64,000 bases of DNA, taken from NCBI RefSeq assembly GCF_026151205.1, contig NC_087072.1, positions 24,011,603 to 24,075,602 on the forward strand, given 5' to 3'. Both the position numbers and the translations under genes were made by a program. This document shows positions 22,940-34,600 of the stretch, piece by piece. Numbering within the stretch: the stretch's first letter is position 1; every line of letters begins with the position of its first letter. The notes under the pieces are model-generated. The model worked only from the letters and a program-made list of their open reading frames with translations, made no database searches and was not told the DNA's origin. The stretch is from Bolinopsis microptera. Its lineage: Eukaryota > Ctenophora > Tentaculata > Lobata > Bolinopsidae.

Positions 22940-23725
22940 ATCCAGCGCTTGATGTCGCCTGCGTCAGATGTCGTCGCGACAGATGTCGTCAGATGACGTC
23001 AGATATCGCTAGATGGCGTCAGATAGCGTCAGATGTCGCGGCAACATATGACGCTAGATGACGCTAGATGTCGTCCCTAGAATTTTTATGAAAATAGCGC
23101 TATCTGTCGCCTGGCGTCAGTGCTGCGTGCTTAGCGTCATCTAGCGTCATCTAGCGTCATATAGCGTCATATAGCGTCATATAGCGTCATATAGCGCTAG
23201 ATAGCGCTAGATAGCGCTAGATAGCGCTAGATAGCGCTAGATAGCGCTAGATAGCGACATTCGAAAGGTGCCGTGCACTTAGCGACAATGTCGCTAATTG
23301 GCGTCATCTAGCGTCATCTAGCGTCATATAGCGTCATATAGCGTCATATAGCGTCATATAGCGCTAGATAGCGCTAGATAGCGCTAGATAGCGCTAGATA
23401 GCGCTAGATAGCGCTAGATAGCGACATTCGAAAGGTGCCGTGCACTTAGCGACAATGTCGCTAATTGGCGTCATCTAGCGTCATCTAGCGTCATATAGCG
23501 TCATATAGCGTCATATAGCGTCATATAGCGCTAGATAGCGCTAGATAGCGCTAGATAGCGCTAGATAGCGCTAGATAGCGCTAGATAGCGACATTCGAAA
23601 GGTGCCGTGCACTTAGCGACAATGTCGCTAATTGGCGTCATCTAGCGTCATCTAGCGTCATCTATCATCATCTGGCGATATTTCACGCTAGATGACGCTA
23701 GATGACGCTAGATGACGCTAGATGA
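22940..23725. repeat. TAGCG/GCGTCA satellite, right block with 167-bp tandem unit
   Basis: A compound unit made of GCGTCAT(C/A)TA words, then six TAGCGCTAGA words, then the unique block GACATTCGAAAGGTGCCGTG repeats three times. The unique block starts at 23256, 23423 and 23590, an exact period of 167 bp. The left arm of the element holds one inverse copy of the unique block, so the right arm has been expanded after insertion or during replication. Confidence 0.92.
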
Positions 23726-23769
23726 CGTCATATGTCGAATTTTAACTATCAGTAAAGGTCCACATTTTT

Positions 23770-24195
23770 AAGGAAGTTTGCATGATATGAAAGGATTTCT
23801 GTTTAGCCGCGGTAAATCAGGATTTTATTTTTGTACAGTCACAAAGCTGTGTTGTTTTATTATCATAAAATAGTGAGTTAGAAGAAAAAAGTATTCCACT
23901 ACGGATTTATTAGACACAGCTTGATAAAGACACACTTTCAACTTTACGAAATCTTAATCACTTTAATGTTTAATTTAATTTTAATCGCGTTAAGCAGAAT
24001 AGAAAAATTGTCCAACCGTATCATAGATATTGACATTTGACAAGCATTTCATTTGCCAAACGTCAGGATATAATTATATGTCTAGATATTCGTGATTGCT
24101 ATGGTCGCTCCTGAATTTACAGAAATATAATATGATTGCATTGTAGGTTTATAACTTACCGACACGAGCACCGAGCTGACTCTTTGGTCTCGTTG
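23770..24195. other. Intergenic DNA between satellite element and MITE
   Basis: No gene seen. Around 24146-24185 a diverged copy of the GTAGGTTTATAAC...CCGAGCTGA module of 21916-21982 is present. Confidence 0.45.
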
Positions 24196-24198
24196 CCA

Positions 24199-24411
24199 GT
24201 TAGGGGTTGTTCAAACATATTATGTTATCAGCAGAGGGGGAGGGGGTTTCCAAATGACTATCAATTACGCGCTAGTGTAACTTTGACACAATGTAAATAG
24301 CTATGTGTAAAACCGATTACGGAGGGGGGAGGGGCTCGAGCTTTTGCTAAATCGCTCGCCCAAATCATGCCTATAATGGGGAGGTTAAAAATTGTTCAAA
24401 AAGTGATTAGG
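24199..24411. mobile_element. Fragment of a small inverted-repeat element (MITE family of 36928-37059)
   Basis: The left end AGGGGTTGTTCAAACATATTA, an interior with ATAGCTATGTGTAAAA and a G-rich tract, and the right-side words GGTTAAAAATTG...AAAAAGTGATTA match the element at 36928-37059. The right terminus is missing where the LINE begins. Inside is also a TGCTAAATCGCTCGCCCAAA word shared with the element at 62978-63352. Confidence 0.6.
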
Positions 24412-24417
24412 GGTCGT

Positions 24418-27362
24418 TACTTACTTCGTTACTTCGTTGAATTCATCCGTGGAGCCGGGTCATCAGATATCTGACCACCTGGATGGCGAGTAGTCGACCA
24501 GTGAGTTTGACCAACTGCAGCTGTAGCCGGCGACCGGAGGGTTGTCCGGTATCAAAGCAAGAAAGTTCGACAAACTACACTTAAACATGTCAAAGGATGA
24601 ATCAGCCTTTACTGTGTGAGGCACTTTGTTCCACAGCTTTGGTCCTTGAACTGCAAAAGACCTGTCGTACAGTGACTGGTTGCTTAAGGAACTTGACTTT
24701 GACAATGAGGGTATGACAGCTACATCCCCGTGTTTTGGGGTCACCTTGAACTTGATATCACAACAGTTTGGTACCACATTATGGAGAATCTTCCACATCA
24801 TCAGGATGATATACCTCTCCCGTCTGCGCTGTAGAGACATCAATTTAAGCTGTACGAGTCTTTCCCAATAGTTGAGATGTTGAAGACCGCCAATACGACT
24901 GGTGAAAGTTCTTTGCACCCCCTCTATCAGCTGTATTTCAGTCACCTTGGTAGGGCTCCAGAGTGGGCAGCAATACTCTAGTAAGCTTCTTACTAGTGAC
25001 TTGTAGAGAGTAGTCATTACGGTCTTGTCGCGAGTTTTGAACACACTGAATACCCAAGATAGCGTGCTCCTTGCTTTGGGTACCATGTTGCCGATGTGTG
25101 TCGACCAGCTAAGATCACTTGAAACCATAACTCCAAGATCTCGGACGTTTTCGACAGGATAAAGTATGTCCTGACTGGATACTTTGTAACGAAGTGTTTC
25201 GGCAAAGAAGGGTAGTTCGGGGAATGAGCTCTTACTGTTATGAAGGTGATTTAACAGCTCGAACTTCTGCTCGTGAAGCTTCATGTTATTGTTGTTGCTA
25301 CGTGACCAGTCAAGAATCTTATAGATATCTTCTTGTAACAACTGACAGTCTTCAAAACAGCCAATCTGTTTGGAGACTCTAGTATCATCGGCGAAAAAAC
25401 TCACCCTAGATGAGTCCACTACTTGTTCTAGATCATTGATGAACAAGATAAAGAGAAGCGGCCCCAAAACGCTTCCCTGGGGAACACCACTTAAAACCTT
25501 TGCGATAACCGAGTGAACCCCATTAAGCACCACGACTTGTTCGCGATCAAAGAGAAAGGAATTTATCCACTCTATGAGCTTGCCATGAAACCCATATTTT
25601 TTCAGCTTGTGGATGAGAAGATTCAAGTCGACTTTATCGAACGCCTTAGCGTAATCCAGATATATAGAATCTGTATCTTCACCACGAGTAAACCCTTCGT
25701 AGATGTCGTCAAAATGGCCGAGCATTTGAGTCAAGCAGCTCCTATTCGCTCTGAAACCATGCTGCTTATCGGTCAAGAGACTGTTGGCTTCCAAATACTC
25801 CACCATATGTTTCCTTACCACTCTTTCATACACTTTTACAACGTGGGAGGTCAAAGTGACAGGTCTGTAGTTTCCAGCTTCACATCTACTGCCTTTCTTG
25901 AATAGTGGCGAAACATAACCCGTCTTGTAGAAGCTTGGTACTATACCAGATGACATGGACTCTGACCACATAAGATAAATCGGGACACTAAGGCTGGTAG
26001 CACACCTTTTGAGAAGAATAGCTGGCATTCCATCGGGTCCAGGGGCAGAGTCTAGCTTGATTTCAGATATAGCTTTCATGATACTATCAGGTGTTAACAC
26101 AATGTCATTGTCTCTACTGATAAGGGGTGGTACCGCAAATGTAGGGACTGCTGTGTCGGGACAGTTAGGGTCGCTGAAAACGGAGCAGAACTGTTGTTGA
26201 AGGATGTTGGCGAGTTCTTTCCGTTCAGTGACTAGTTCCTTATTGCCGTTCAGGAGGGTAGAGATGTTGTGTTTCACTTTGGAGAATGATTTGGCATAGG
26301 AGAAGAAATATTTGGGGTTACTTTTGATCCGCTCCACCGCTCTCCTCTCACCTTGGTCGAGATGGTTGACTATGGCCTCCTTTATCTCATAGCACACCAG
26401 CCCGATCTCGTCTTCAAGTTTCTTAATTCGGGCATTGTCACCGGCGCACCTTGCTGCGGAGAGACGAGTTTTAAGCTAGAGCTTAGACTTCCGTCTTCTG
26501 AGAGAGTTGTAGAGCTTAGGCTTGCCTGTTGGAGGTCGTTTCTTGGGAATGTTCGATATGCACGTGTTTAGTACTTTATCCGTGAACTTGGCAGGAAATT
26601 CCTCGAACGTACCAGCATCTCTCAGTTCATCCCAATCAATAGCTTCAAAAACCTTATTTAGTCGGGGAAAATCAGCTTGATTGAAATCTAATGCTCGAAA
26701 GTTCATTTCGTCAAGATATGTAGCATGGGCCTCCTCCATCACACCAGGGTTGAAGGAGAGTAGGACGCTGACCATATCGTGATCAGATATATCGGTTGCT
26801 TCAGTTTTAACATCCGATATCAGTCGGTCATTGTTACAGAAAACCAGGTCCAAAATGTTGTTTCCTCTGGTAGGCACGTTGACCATTTGACTGAGAAGGT
26901 AGGTTGACATAAAGTTTAACAAGCGTTGGGCCGATAAATTTGATTCTGATGTCCCACCGCTGTGGATCTGAAGCGATCCCCAGTCAACCTGAGGTAAATT
27001 GAAATCACCTGTTATGAACAACTCGTAATCGTTGTCAAGGTTTTCGATAGCGTGCCCCAAGTGATCCAAAAGCTTTGAGAAGCTTGATAGGCTCGCATCA
27101 GGGGGTCTGTAGATGACTGCCACCAATAGCTTTGCAGATGGGTAAACATTGCACAGCCCCTGACAAGTACCGTCGTCGTAAAACTCTGAAGCTGACACTG
27201 GGAGAGACGACAATGAGTAGAGAAGAACACCTCCTCCACTCCTTTTGCTACGATCACATCTTGAAACTGAGTAGCCCGGTATCTGGAGTTGAGCGTCACT
27301 GAAGTATGACTTTAACCAGGACTCCGTAATCGCGATGAAGGGGAACAAGTGCCCTGACTCTC
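24418..27362 (-). mobile_element. 5'-truncated jockey/CR1-type LINE
   Basis: Minus-strand non-LTR retrotransposon with an endonuclease, reverse transcriptase and C-terminal region in the usual order. The 5' end is cut within the endonuclease: in-frame stops occur just upstream of about 27360. The 3' end carries a short tandem tail (TTACTTCG words on the plus strand at about 24418-24437), as found in CR1/L2/Rex-type elements. Confidence 0.88.
24463..27348 (-). pseudogene. LINE ORF2: endonuclease-reverse transcriptase with one premature stop
   Basis: The frame is continuous from about 27360 to 24463 except for a single TAG at 26476-26478 (minus strand). It divides the protein into a 290-codon endonuclease part and a ~670-codon RT part in the same frame. 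The endonuclease part shows AITESWL, GDFNLPQVDW and SDHDMVSV motifs of the AP-endonuclease-like fold but lacks its N-terminus. The RT part has GPDGMPAILLK, DYAKAFDKVD, a VPQGSVLGPLLF motif and the FFADD catalytic box. The protein would nick target DNA and reverse-transcribe the element's RNA. With the 5' truncation and stop it is dead. Only one stop in ~960 codons suggests a fairly recent insertion. There is no natural start codon: the first codon used is TTG. Confidence 0.9.
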
Positions 27363-28646
27363 GTTATTATATTACGTAATCACTTTTTGGACAAGAGATT
27401 TTATGATTTAGAGATGCTAGTTATATATGTAAATGTACATCACCTCAAAATAACCTAGTATTTCAGTGACACGAGAAAATAATGACATAAGTCTTGAAAA
27501 TATCCAGAAAAGTGAAAGTCGTCTTACGGGTAGGGGATGGTAAAGAATAACATTTCTTTATAATTTGATTGTGCTGCGGATAGAAAAATCAAAGAGGCAC
27601 GATCGATCCTAGCTCTGAAAAACCAGATCTTAATGGCCGGGACTAACAAGTTGAACTGAGAAAGTTTCCTTCTTGTCTTCAACATTGTGTCGTTAAAGTT
27701 ATTATTAAGCCTAGCATACGAAGAAAATATAGACGTTTTAGGCTGTTTGGAATACTATCATTTTTTTATAAATAGCTCACTTACAATTCAATTTTAACGA
27801 TCATTAAATCTCAACTTTAATCTGTTTACACAAAATTAATTATACACAGGTAAAAGCAACCTCGAAAAAAATGGCAATTTCAAACTTATGATCAGCAAAT
27901 TAAAGAAGTAGCTTAAGAAAGATAAAAATGTTTGCCCATAAATCGGAAAATACAATTTAACACTTATCCATGCACTGTGTTAAAAGCACAATGATGGCTT
28001 TTTGAAATGCGCATCTGCTTAAAGATGGCTGCTGTGCGTATGTGAACCATCAAAAAAGAAACCTTTTTAAGAAAACGGACGCCATTGCAATTTGCAGCAA
28101 TCATAGCTGAGTGCAGGGGTGGTTATTCATCACAAATTCAAAACTTTGAGGACCATACAAATTATATTAAAAAAGCTTAAACAAAATGGATAAATGTGTC
28201 AGTTCTCAGCTCAATAACCGATACAAAAGCTGCTACAGGTTCTATACATTTAAAATTATTTTAATAATACTTCTGTTGTTTGTTCAAAAAAGCTTATTAG
28301 CTTGTTAATCTACACTGTAACCAAGGCATTTAAAACAATCATATTATAAATGAATTGCTCAATTATTTACATTTTTGTTATTTTAACATAAACACACACG
28401 TAAACACGTTATAGTAGACCGCAATTAAACAATTTTAACTGTTTACTAAGTAGTAAGCTACTTTCGTAAGTAATAATAAGGATATGTTATGTTTTGGTTT
28501 GGAAGGTGTACAACTTCATAGAAGAAATACAGGGAAGAACCCCAAGCCGATTTAAGTTCATCAGTCTACGATCTCAACCCTTCAAACAAAATAAACATAA
28601 TATAAAAAGGCTGGAAAAGTCATTGAAAAATAGTAAATTAATCACA
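27363..28646. other. Intergenic DNA, 3' of the SLC35F-like gene
   Basis: AT-rich with no gene recognised. The first bases (27363-27385, TTACGTAATCACTTTTTGGAC) match the inner end of the MITE family at 36928-37059 in inverse orientation. Confidence 0.5.
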
Positions 28647-31600
28647 CTAAGCAACAACGTTATTTAAATTGTCGCTATCTAACGAAGATTCAGCGTATGG
28701 CTCTGGAGATTCTTCGCCGTTCAGTAGGGCCCGTCTGTCTTCGGTAGTCACTTCTGGATTCGAGCTGTGACTGAAATTAAGGGATTTATTAGAATGTCAT
28801 CGACTTGTCAATTGTGTCATGAGGTAGATTACATTTTGAGAAAATCAAAATGTTGAACACACATTTCAGGGCTACTTATAAATTGAGGCTACTCAAAATG
28901 AGGTTTAAGTGATAAGGACAAACAATGAGAAGTGTTATAATACCTGTTACCATGCCGCAATTCCTCGTATACAAAACCACAGAAGCCGCAGAAAACACAA
29001 CCTGCTCCGATCAGAGCAGGCCATGGCATCAGGAAGTGGTGAAGGAGGAGATCTGCCACCATGCTGGCCGGCAACGCCAGCGACTGACCAACACTGAGGG
29101 CATTAAATAAAGTTATTTACGACACCTAGTTTAACAAATCTGCGATAACGTAACACGAAATCTCGTGCCCACGTTGCTGAAAAGCAGTTATAGAGCTGCG
29201 CGCGTCACGCAACCTGCAAATAAAAGTGCGACGGATTGTGACTCATTTTTTTGCCACCTTTACCATTGCGTCACGTGTACACAGACAGCTATACTGTAGC
29301 TATACAGTTTATTACAGAACACAATACACCATGTACAGTAATTGTATAATGTATAATACAGCGAGGCTGAGCTATGCGACATTCAATTACACTGGGTTTG
29401 TATATTGAGGGTCGCTATCTCTTGAAACTTGGTGAAATGTCCTTTAATGTACCTAGCAAGGGTCGGGTTAGACAGGGCTATTGCCAGCAGTAGGAGGATA
29501 TTGAAGATAGCATCGACTACGAGACAGATGAAAAATAGGTATACTTTATCCGCTGGAGGCAGCATCAGCGTCTCCCATCCAGTAAAATGCCAGATTGGTA
29601 ACGCCAGTCTGAAAAGGAGAAGTTATAGAATTTCTCAACCTATAAATTACTTTTGATTTGAACACACAATTAGATGATGAAACTTTGGAAAATACTTACT
29701 TATTTTGTGATCTTGTTAAAAGTATTTTAATCGTGCATTGATAAAACTAACCCGAAAATAACTGGAGTAGTGACACCCAAATAGCCCACAAGTTGCAGAG
29801 ATGTCATGGCAGGGTGCTGAAATTATTACAGTACAGATAAAGTATAACAGCTTGATCGTAAGTGTTTGTTGAGAATCACAAAAAAGCATGTAATCTGAAA
29901 CTAGCGAATATCCCCCCCCCCCCTTAATAGTATAGAGCTAAATACTAAATAGTGTACCTTATCTTGATCCGTCTGCAGCAGATATCCGTAGAATACCTCG
30001 TAACTAGCGTACATGAACATCGATATCAGCACCAACTGCAAACAATAAATATTCATTCTTGATAAATATTCCTCTAAAATACCCAATCTTTTACAGATTA
30101 ACATTTTAAATTTATATACTTTTGCTTTGACGATACTCTGCAAAGATTAAAATAGTGTTTTTAAGTCTTAACTTCACAGCTAGACAACAAAACAAAAAAA
30201 GAGAGCCTATTAAAAGATGTTGATTTACACAAGTATTGAAGACGATTTACACAAGTATTTTGAAAGCTCCTGCTAATACAATCCTTTCGTATCACTTATA
30301 TGTTTTAAATATCCCCCTCCAGGTATTAAAAGAAGTACTCACAACATATCCCAGTACAGATCCCTTGTTTGTGTCTGGAGAATGTACATCCAGTAAGTTA
30401 TCAGTAAAGGTAGTAGTGGGTTTAATGTCAGCTGCGTGTGGGGCAGAGAATATGGAGACAAGTAATATACCTGTACAGCATATCAGTAGCGACATCACCT
30501 GGAAAACTATGTTGTTAATAAAGTAGCTCTCAATTTTATAACCAATCTTTAAGAGCTATCATCTAAAGAAGTTTCATAACACACGCTGTCTAATAAACTG
30601 AGGCCCGATATACTATCACCATTAAATTTTACGGAGCTGTGTCGTGCTCGGTGCTTTTTTACTAGCATAATGTATGATTTTATCTAATTGTCTACCAACC
30701 GGAAACAGACAAATTGATTGTTGAGTCACGTTTTGGAGCGACCCTGTAATCCGAGGAGATTCCCCCATCACGTACAGATAGATAATTACAGACAATTAAA
30801 TCACAGGTTATACCAGTAATCACTGGCTAGACCGCCTGTTGTAACTTCTACGTTTCTACTCACCTTAATTATTGTTATCTTCTCTCGGAGCACCGGGATA
30901 GAGATAATGAATACCGCGGCACATGCGCACATGTAGATAGCGGTGTTTGCTGATACGCTGAAATTATGAGCATATTCATTGCTATTGTCGGGTAAAATCG
31001 GGGATAAAGTTAATTAAATATTTGGTGTTATCGTCTGGGAAAATTTGAAGCTTGTTCGATATATATCCTCGTGATTTTATCATACGTGATATGCTACAAG
31101 CCTGCTCTAAATATTTCAATAAGTGACCACTTTTAGATAAGAGTCAGATATGTTGGATATGATTAGATTTATATTCAAGGGCATTACCAAATACCAAATG
31201 AGACTTATCTGTATTCTACCGGCATTGTAATCATGAAAAGCCTGCTAAATTTACAATTTCACCAAGTACAAACACTAAGTTACACCTCCAATATTGTTGA
31301 AATTTAATCGAATCTCGTAGGACCCTGTATTTCCTGCTTATCTGGTAATTCAAGACACGAGACACAAATTCCTATCGTATGAGGGAAATAAGTGTGCTAA
31401 AATTTCAACTGGTATTACCAGTTTTATGATACCTAAATATATCGCAAATAAAATCCAGGACAGAATATTGTATCATGTTAAATTACATTGAAAAAATAAA
31501 CGGTTTGATCTTTCTGAACTATGCTTCTTATACTGGTATAGTATTGTTATCTATTTTTACCTATTGTTAGCTTTTTATCCCTGCTAATTAATAACGATTT

Positions 31601-34600
31601 TGGGTACTATACCGGGCCATCCTGATTACCTTGCTATGGGCCGTTTCCATGGCTCAAGCAGGTCTAGTTTACCCATATACATTGGATAAATATTATGATC
31701 CAACCAAAAATAAGAATTTGGAATATCTCTTTACTTGTGCTATTGAATATCACATTGAAGTAGCGTATTGGTTTACATTTTGAAAATGTCATATAATATG
31801 TAATTTTCTTGTTTCCCTTTTGGTTTTGTTATGTAAGTGCTGAGAAAGTTCTGAATTCTGAAAAGAAGCAGAACAAATCCGATAAAATATGGTTACAGAA
31901 TCTTCTTTAGGCTCAATATTCTTATATGTTTCATGTAGGGACAGATAAACTTCAACGTCATTATCCGGTTGAAATATTAGGCTGAATGATTTAGTGTTTA
32001 ACAAAGTCATGATAAGCTGTCTCTCTCTGTTCTGGTCAACGGTTTCCTACTTTATGATAAGCATGATAAGCACTTTCTCTACCATACAGCATGTTATTTA
32101 GTACCACGTTCAAGTACTACGTGTGATTAATCTTATCTTATGGGTGCACGTTTTCACAAATAATTAGTACTAGACGTATCATTTGGTCGAGACTTGAGTC
32201 GAAACGACTTGATTAGGAATTAGACTCGTTGAGGTATGAAATCATCAAATACTTCAGCACTGAAAAAAGCATCTACAGCCGCCCTTATTTTTCACAAATT
32301 ATAAGATCTAATTTAAAAAAGATAAGAAACAGTAATTGTACATAGAGTAAAGAATTTCTTTTCCCGAGTACCGGCCTTCTTCCAGTCAAGAGTCACGACT
32401 CATGCAATGCTTTTATTTGTAACGGAATTTCAGGTTCATATTTCAACTTGAGCAGAGAGCAATACCCTTAGTCCTTACATTACAGTCTACCAGATGTTCG
32501 GAGAGTTGTTAAAGAAAATCTTACAAAAACATCCATTCTATGATAATATGGATTAACAACATTTTATGATGTGGATTGTGGATAAACAACATTTTATGAT
32601 GTGGATAAACAACAATCCAAGATGTGGATAAACAACATTCTATGATGTGTTCATACCTGGTGTTCATATTTCAAGCTGTAAAACTTGGAATACTCTCACC
32701 CTGCATTCCTCAACTTGATATACGAGCAGTTGTAGTATCAAAGTCTGTAAACACATCAGTTATTACTATCATAAAAAACAGTAACAAGCCCTTAGCCCAC
32801 CCATGTACTTAGCCTTTCTGTTAGATCCCAATTGTCTAACCAGATTTTGATAATGATGGCTCGAGACAAATGAATTATGTAAGATGCTCTAATAGCCATA
32901 ATTCTATGATAAAAATACAGTAAAACCCCGATATACGGCACCCCGATTTACCGCGGATGTTTCCTTTCCCCCAAACTCCGCGGTAGATCAGAGTTTTACT
33001 GTACTTCTCTACAGAAAACTCTCTCTCTCTCTCTCTACAAACCTAGTGATAGGGAGGCTCATGTACCACGTGTACCCGGATATGTATCCCAGTACATTCA
33101 GTACACACGCACGTGTGAACATGTAGCCTTTAGAGAAGGGTTCCTGATCGTGCCGACCCTGTCCTCCTAGTGGAGTGTACCTGAAGTAGTAGGAGGAGTG
33201 AGTACTAGTGTCCTCCTAGTGGAGTGTACCTGAAGTAGTAGGAGGAGTGAGCACTAGTGGAGTGTACCTGAAGTAGGAGGAGGAGTGAGTACTAGTGAAA
33301 TAGATATTTGGGAGTGTTATAGTACACTCTGTTGGTTTCCTGGAATTTGACAGATATTCTACAAGGAATCGTGCTCTGTTGGATCTTGAGCCACTTTTAA
33401 GAGACACGTTTGAATTAAATTGTCAATAGTTGTCACTCACACACGTCTCACTCATGATATTGTACTTTAAAGATGTTAACCCTCAACGAATTTAGGGTTT
33501 ACACAAAGACAGATACCCCGAGCGAGCGCTTTGTGTTACTTGGCTTTGCCTTACAAAGTACAGAATAGAGATGTACATGTGTCAGAGTATTATATAATAC
33601 TCTTTAAACTATAAAACTATCTAAGGCTGTAAAGCCGAAGAAGAGCTTTACATGTGTGTGAGAGATAAGATTGTAAGATTGTAAAACATAATATATTACC
33701 ATAATTAGTTATAATATACCATAATTAATTAGAGTAGAAACTTAAGGGGACATACACCAAAACCTTTTTTGCCGGGACCCGCGATTTGACTTCATATTAT
33801 AACGGCATATTATGAAAGTAAAGATAAAAACAATAAGATTTGATACAGTGAAAATTTTAATGTATACCATACCCTGTATTTTATTCTGATAAGACAAATA
33901 CAGACAGTTTGAACTTTAAGTCAAGGCAGCTAATTCCTTTATAAAAACCGGTTTTTCTTGTTTTATGAGTTAGTGTCTACAGCCTGAGCAAGTATGTGCG
34001 AAGTTATTCGGTATGTTAATATAGAATTGATTCAGCTGGCAGCAGCTTATCTTTAAAAGAAATTTCAGCGAGATTTTATGCTATAATATATCATTTATAA
34101 TATTACAACGAATTTTAAGAGTTTGGTAATAAGAAATGCCAACTTACTTCCACACTACGTAGGGTATAAAAGATATCATGTAAGTCGTTCGTATACAGAA
34201 ACACAGAAACATGGGCTGAAATAAAGATAACAAATTCAGCAGCTAATCAAATATTGTTAATTGTAAACGAATATTAATCAAAAGATAGGCATATAATTCC
34301 TTAAAGCTCAATTTGCGTTAATCGAATAATCAGGAAATTTTAAAGAAGTCAGCAGGATATTGCTATGATGAATTAAAGAATTAACGAGAAGTTGTAACGA
34401 TGTTAAATATTTGTAGATCTGGGGAATGTAAAATATTTGTAGATCTGGGAAATGTAAAATATTTGTAGATCTGGGAAATGTAAAATATTTGTAGATCTGG
34501 GGGATGTGAGATATTTGTAGATCTAGGGGATGTAAAATATTTGTAAATCTGGGGAATGCATGTAAAATATTTGTAGATCTGGGGGATGTGAGATATTTGT

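Noticed and set aside
29876-29925. C-rich run (CCCCCCCCCCCC) as a splice or regulatory element
   Set aside because: A simple homopolymer in an intron, away from the splice borders I could place.
33216-33407. Minus-strand frame beginning SLKSGSRSNRARFLVEYL as a possible extra exon
   Set aside because: It reads through the duplicated acceptor repeats in changing phase and would disrupt the well-matched junction between the exons at 34148-34215 and 33043-33180.
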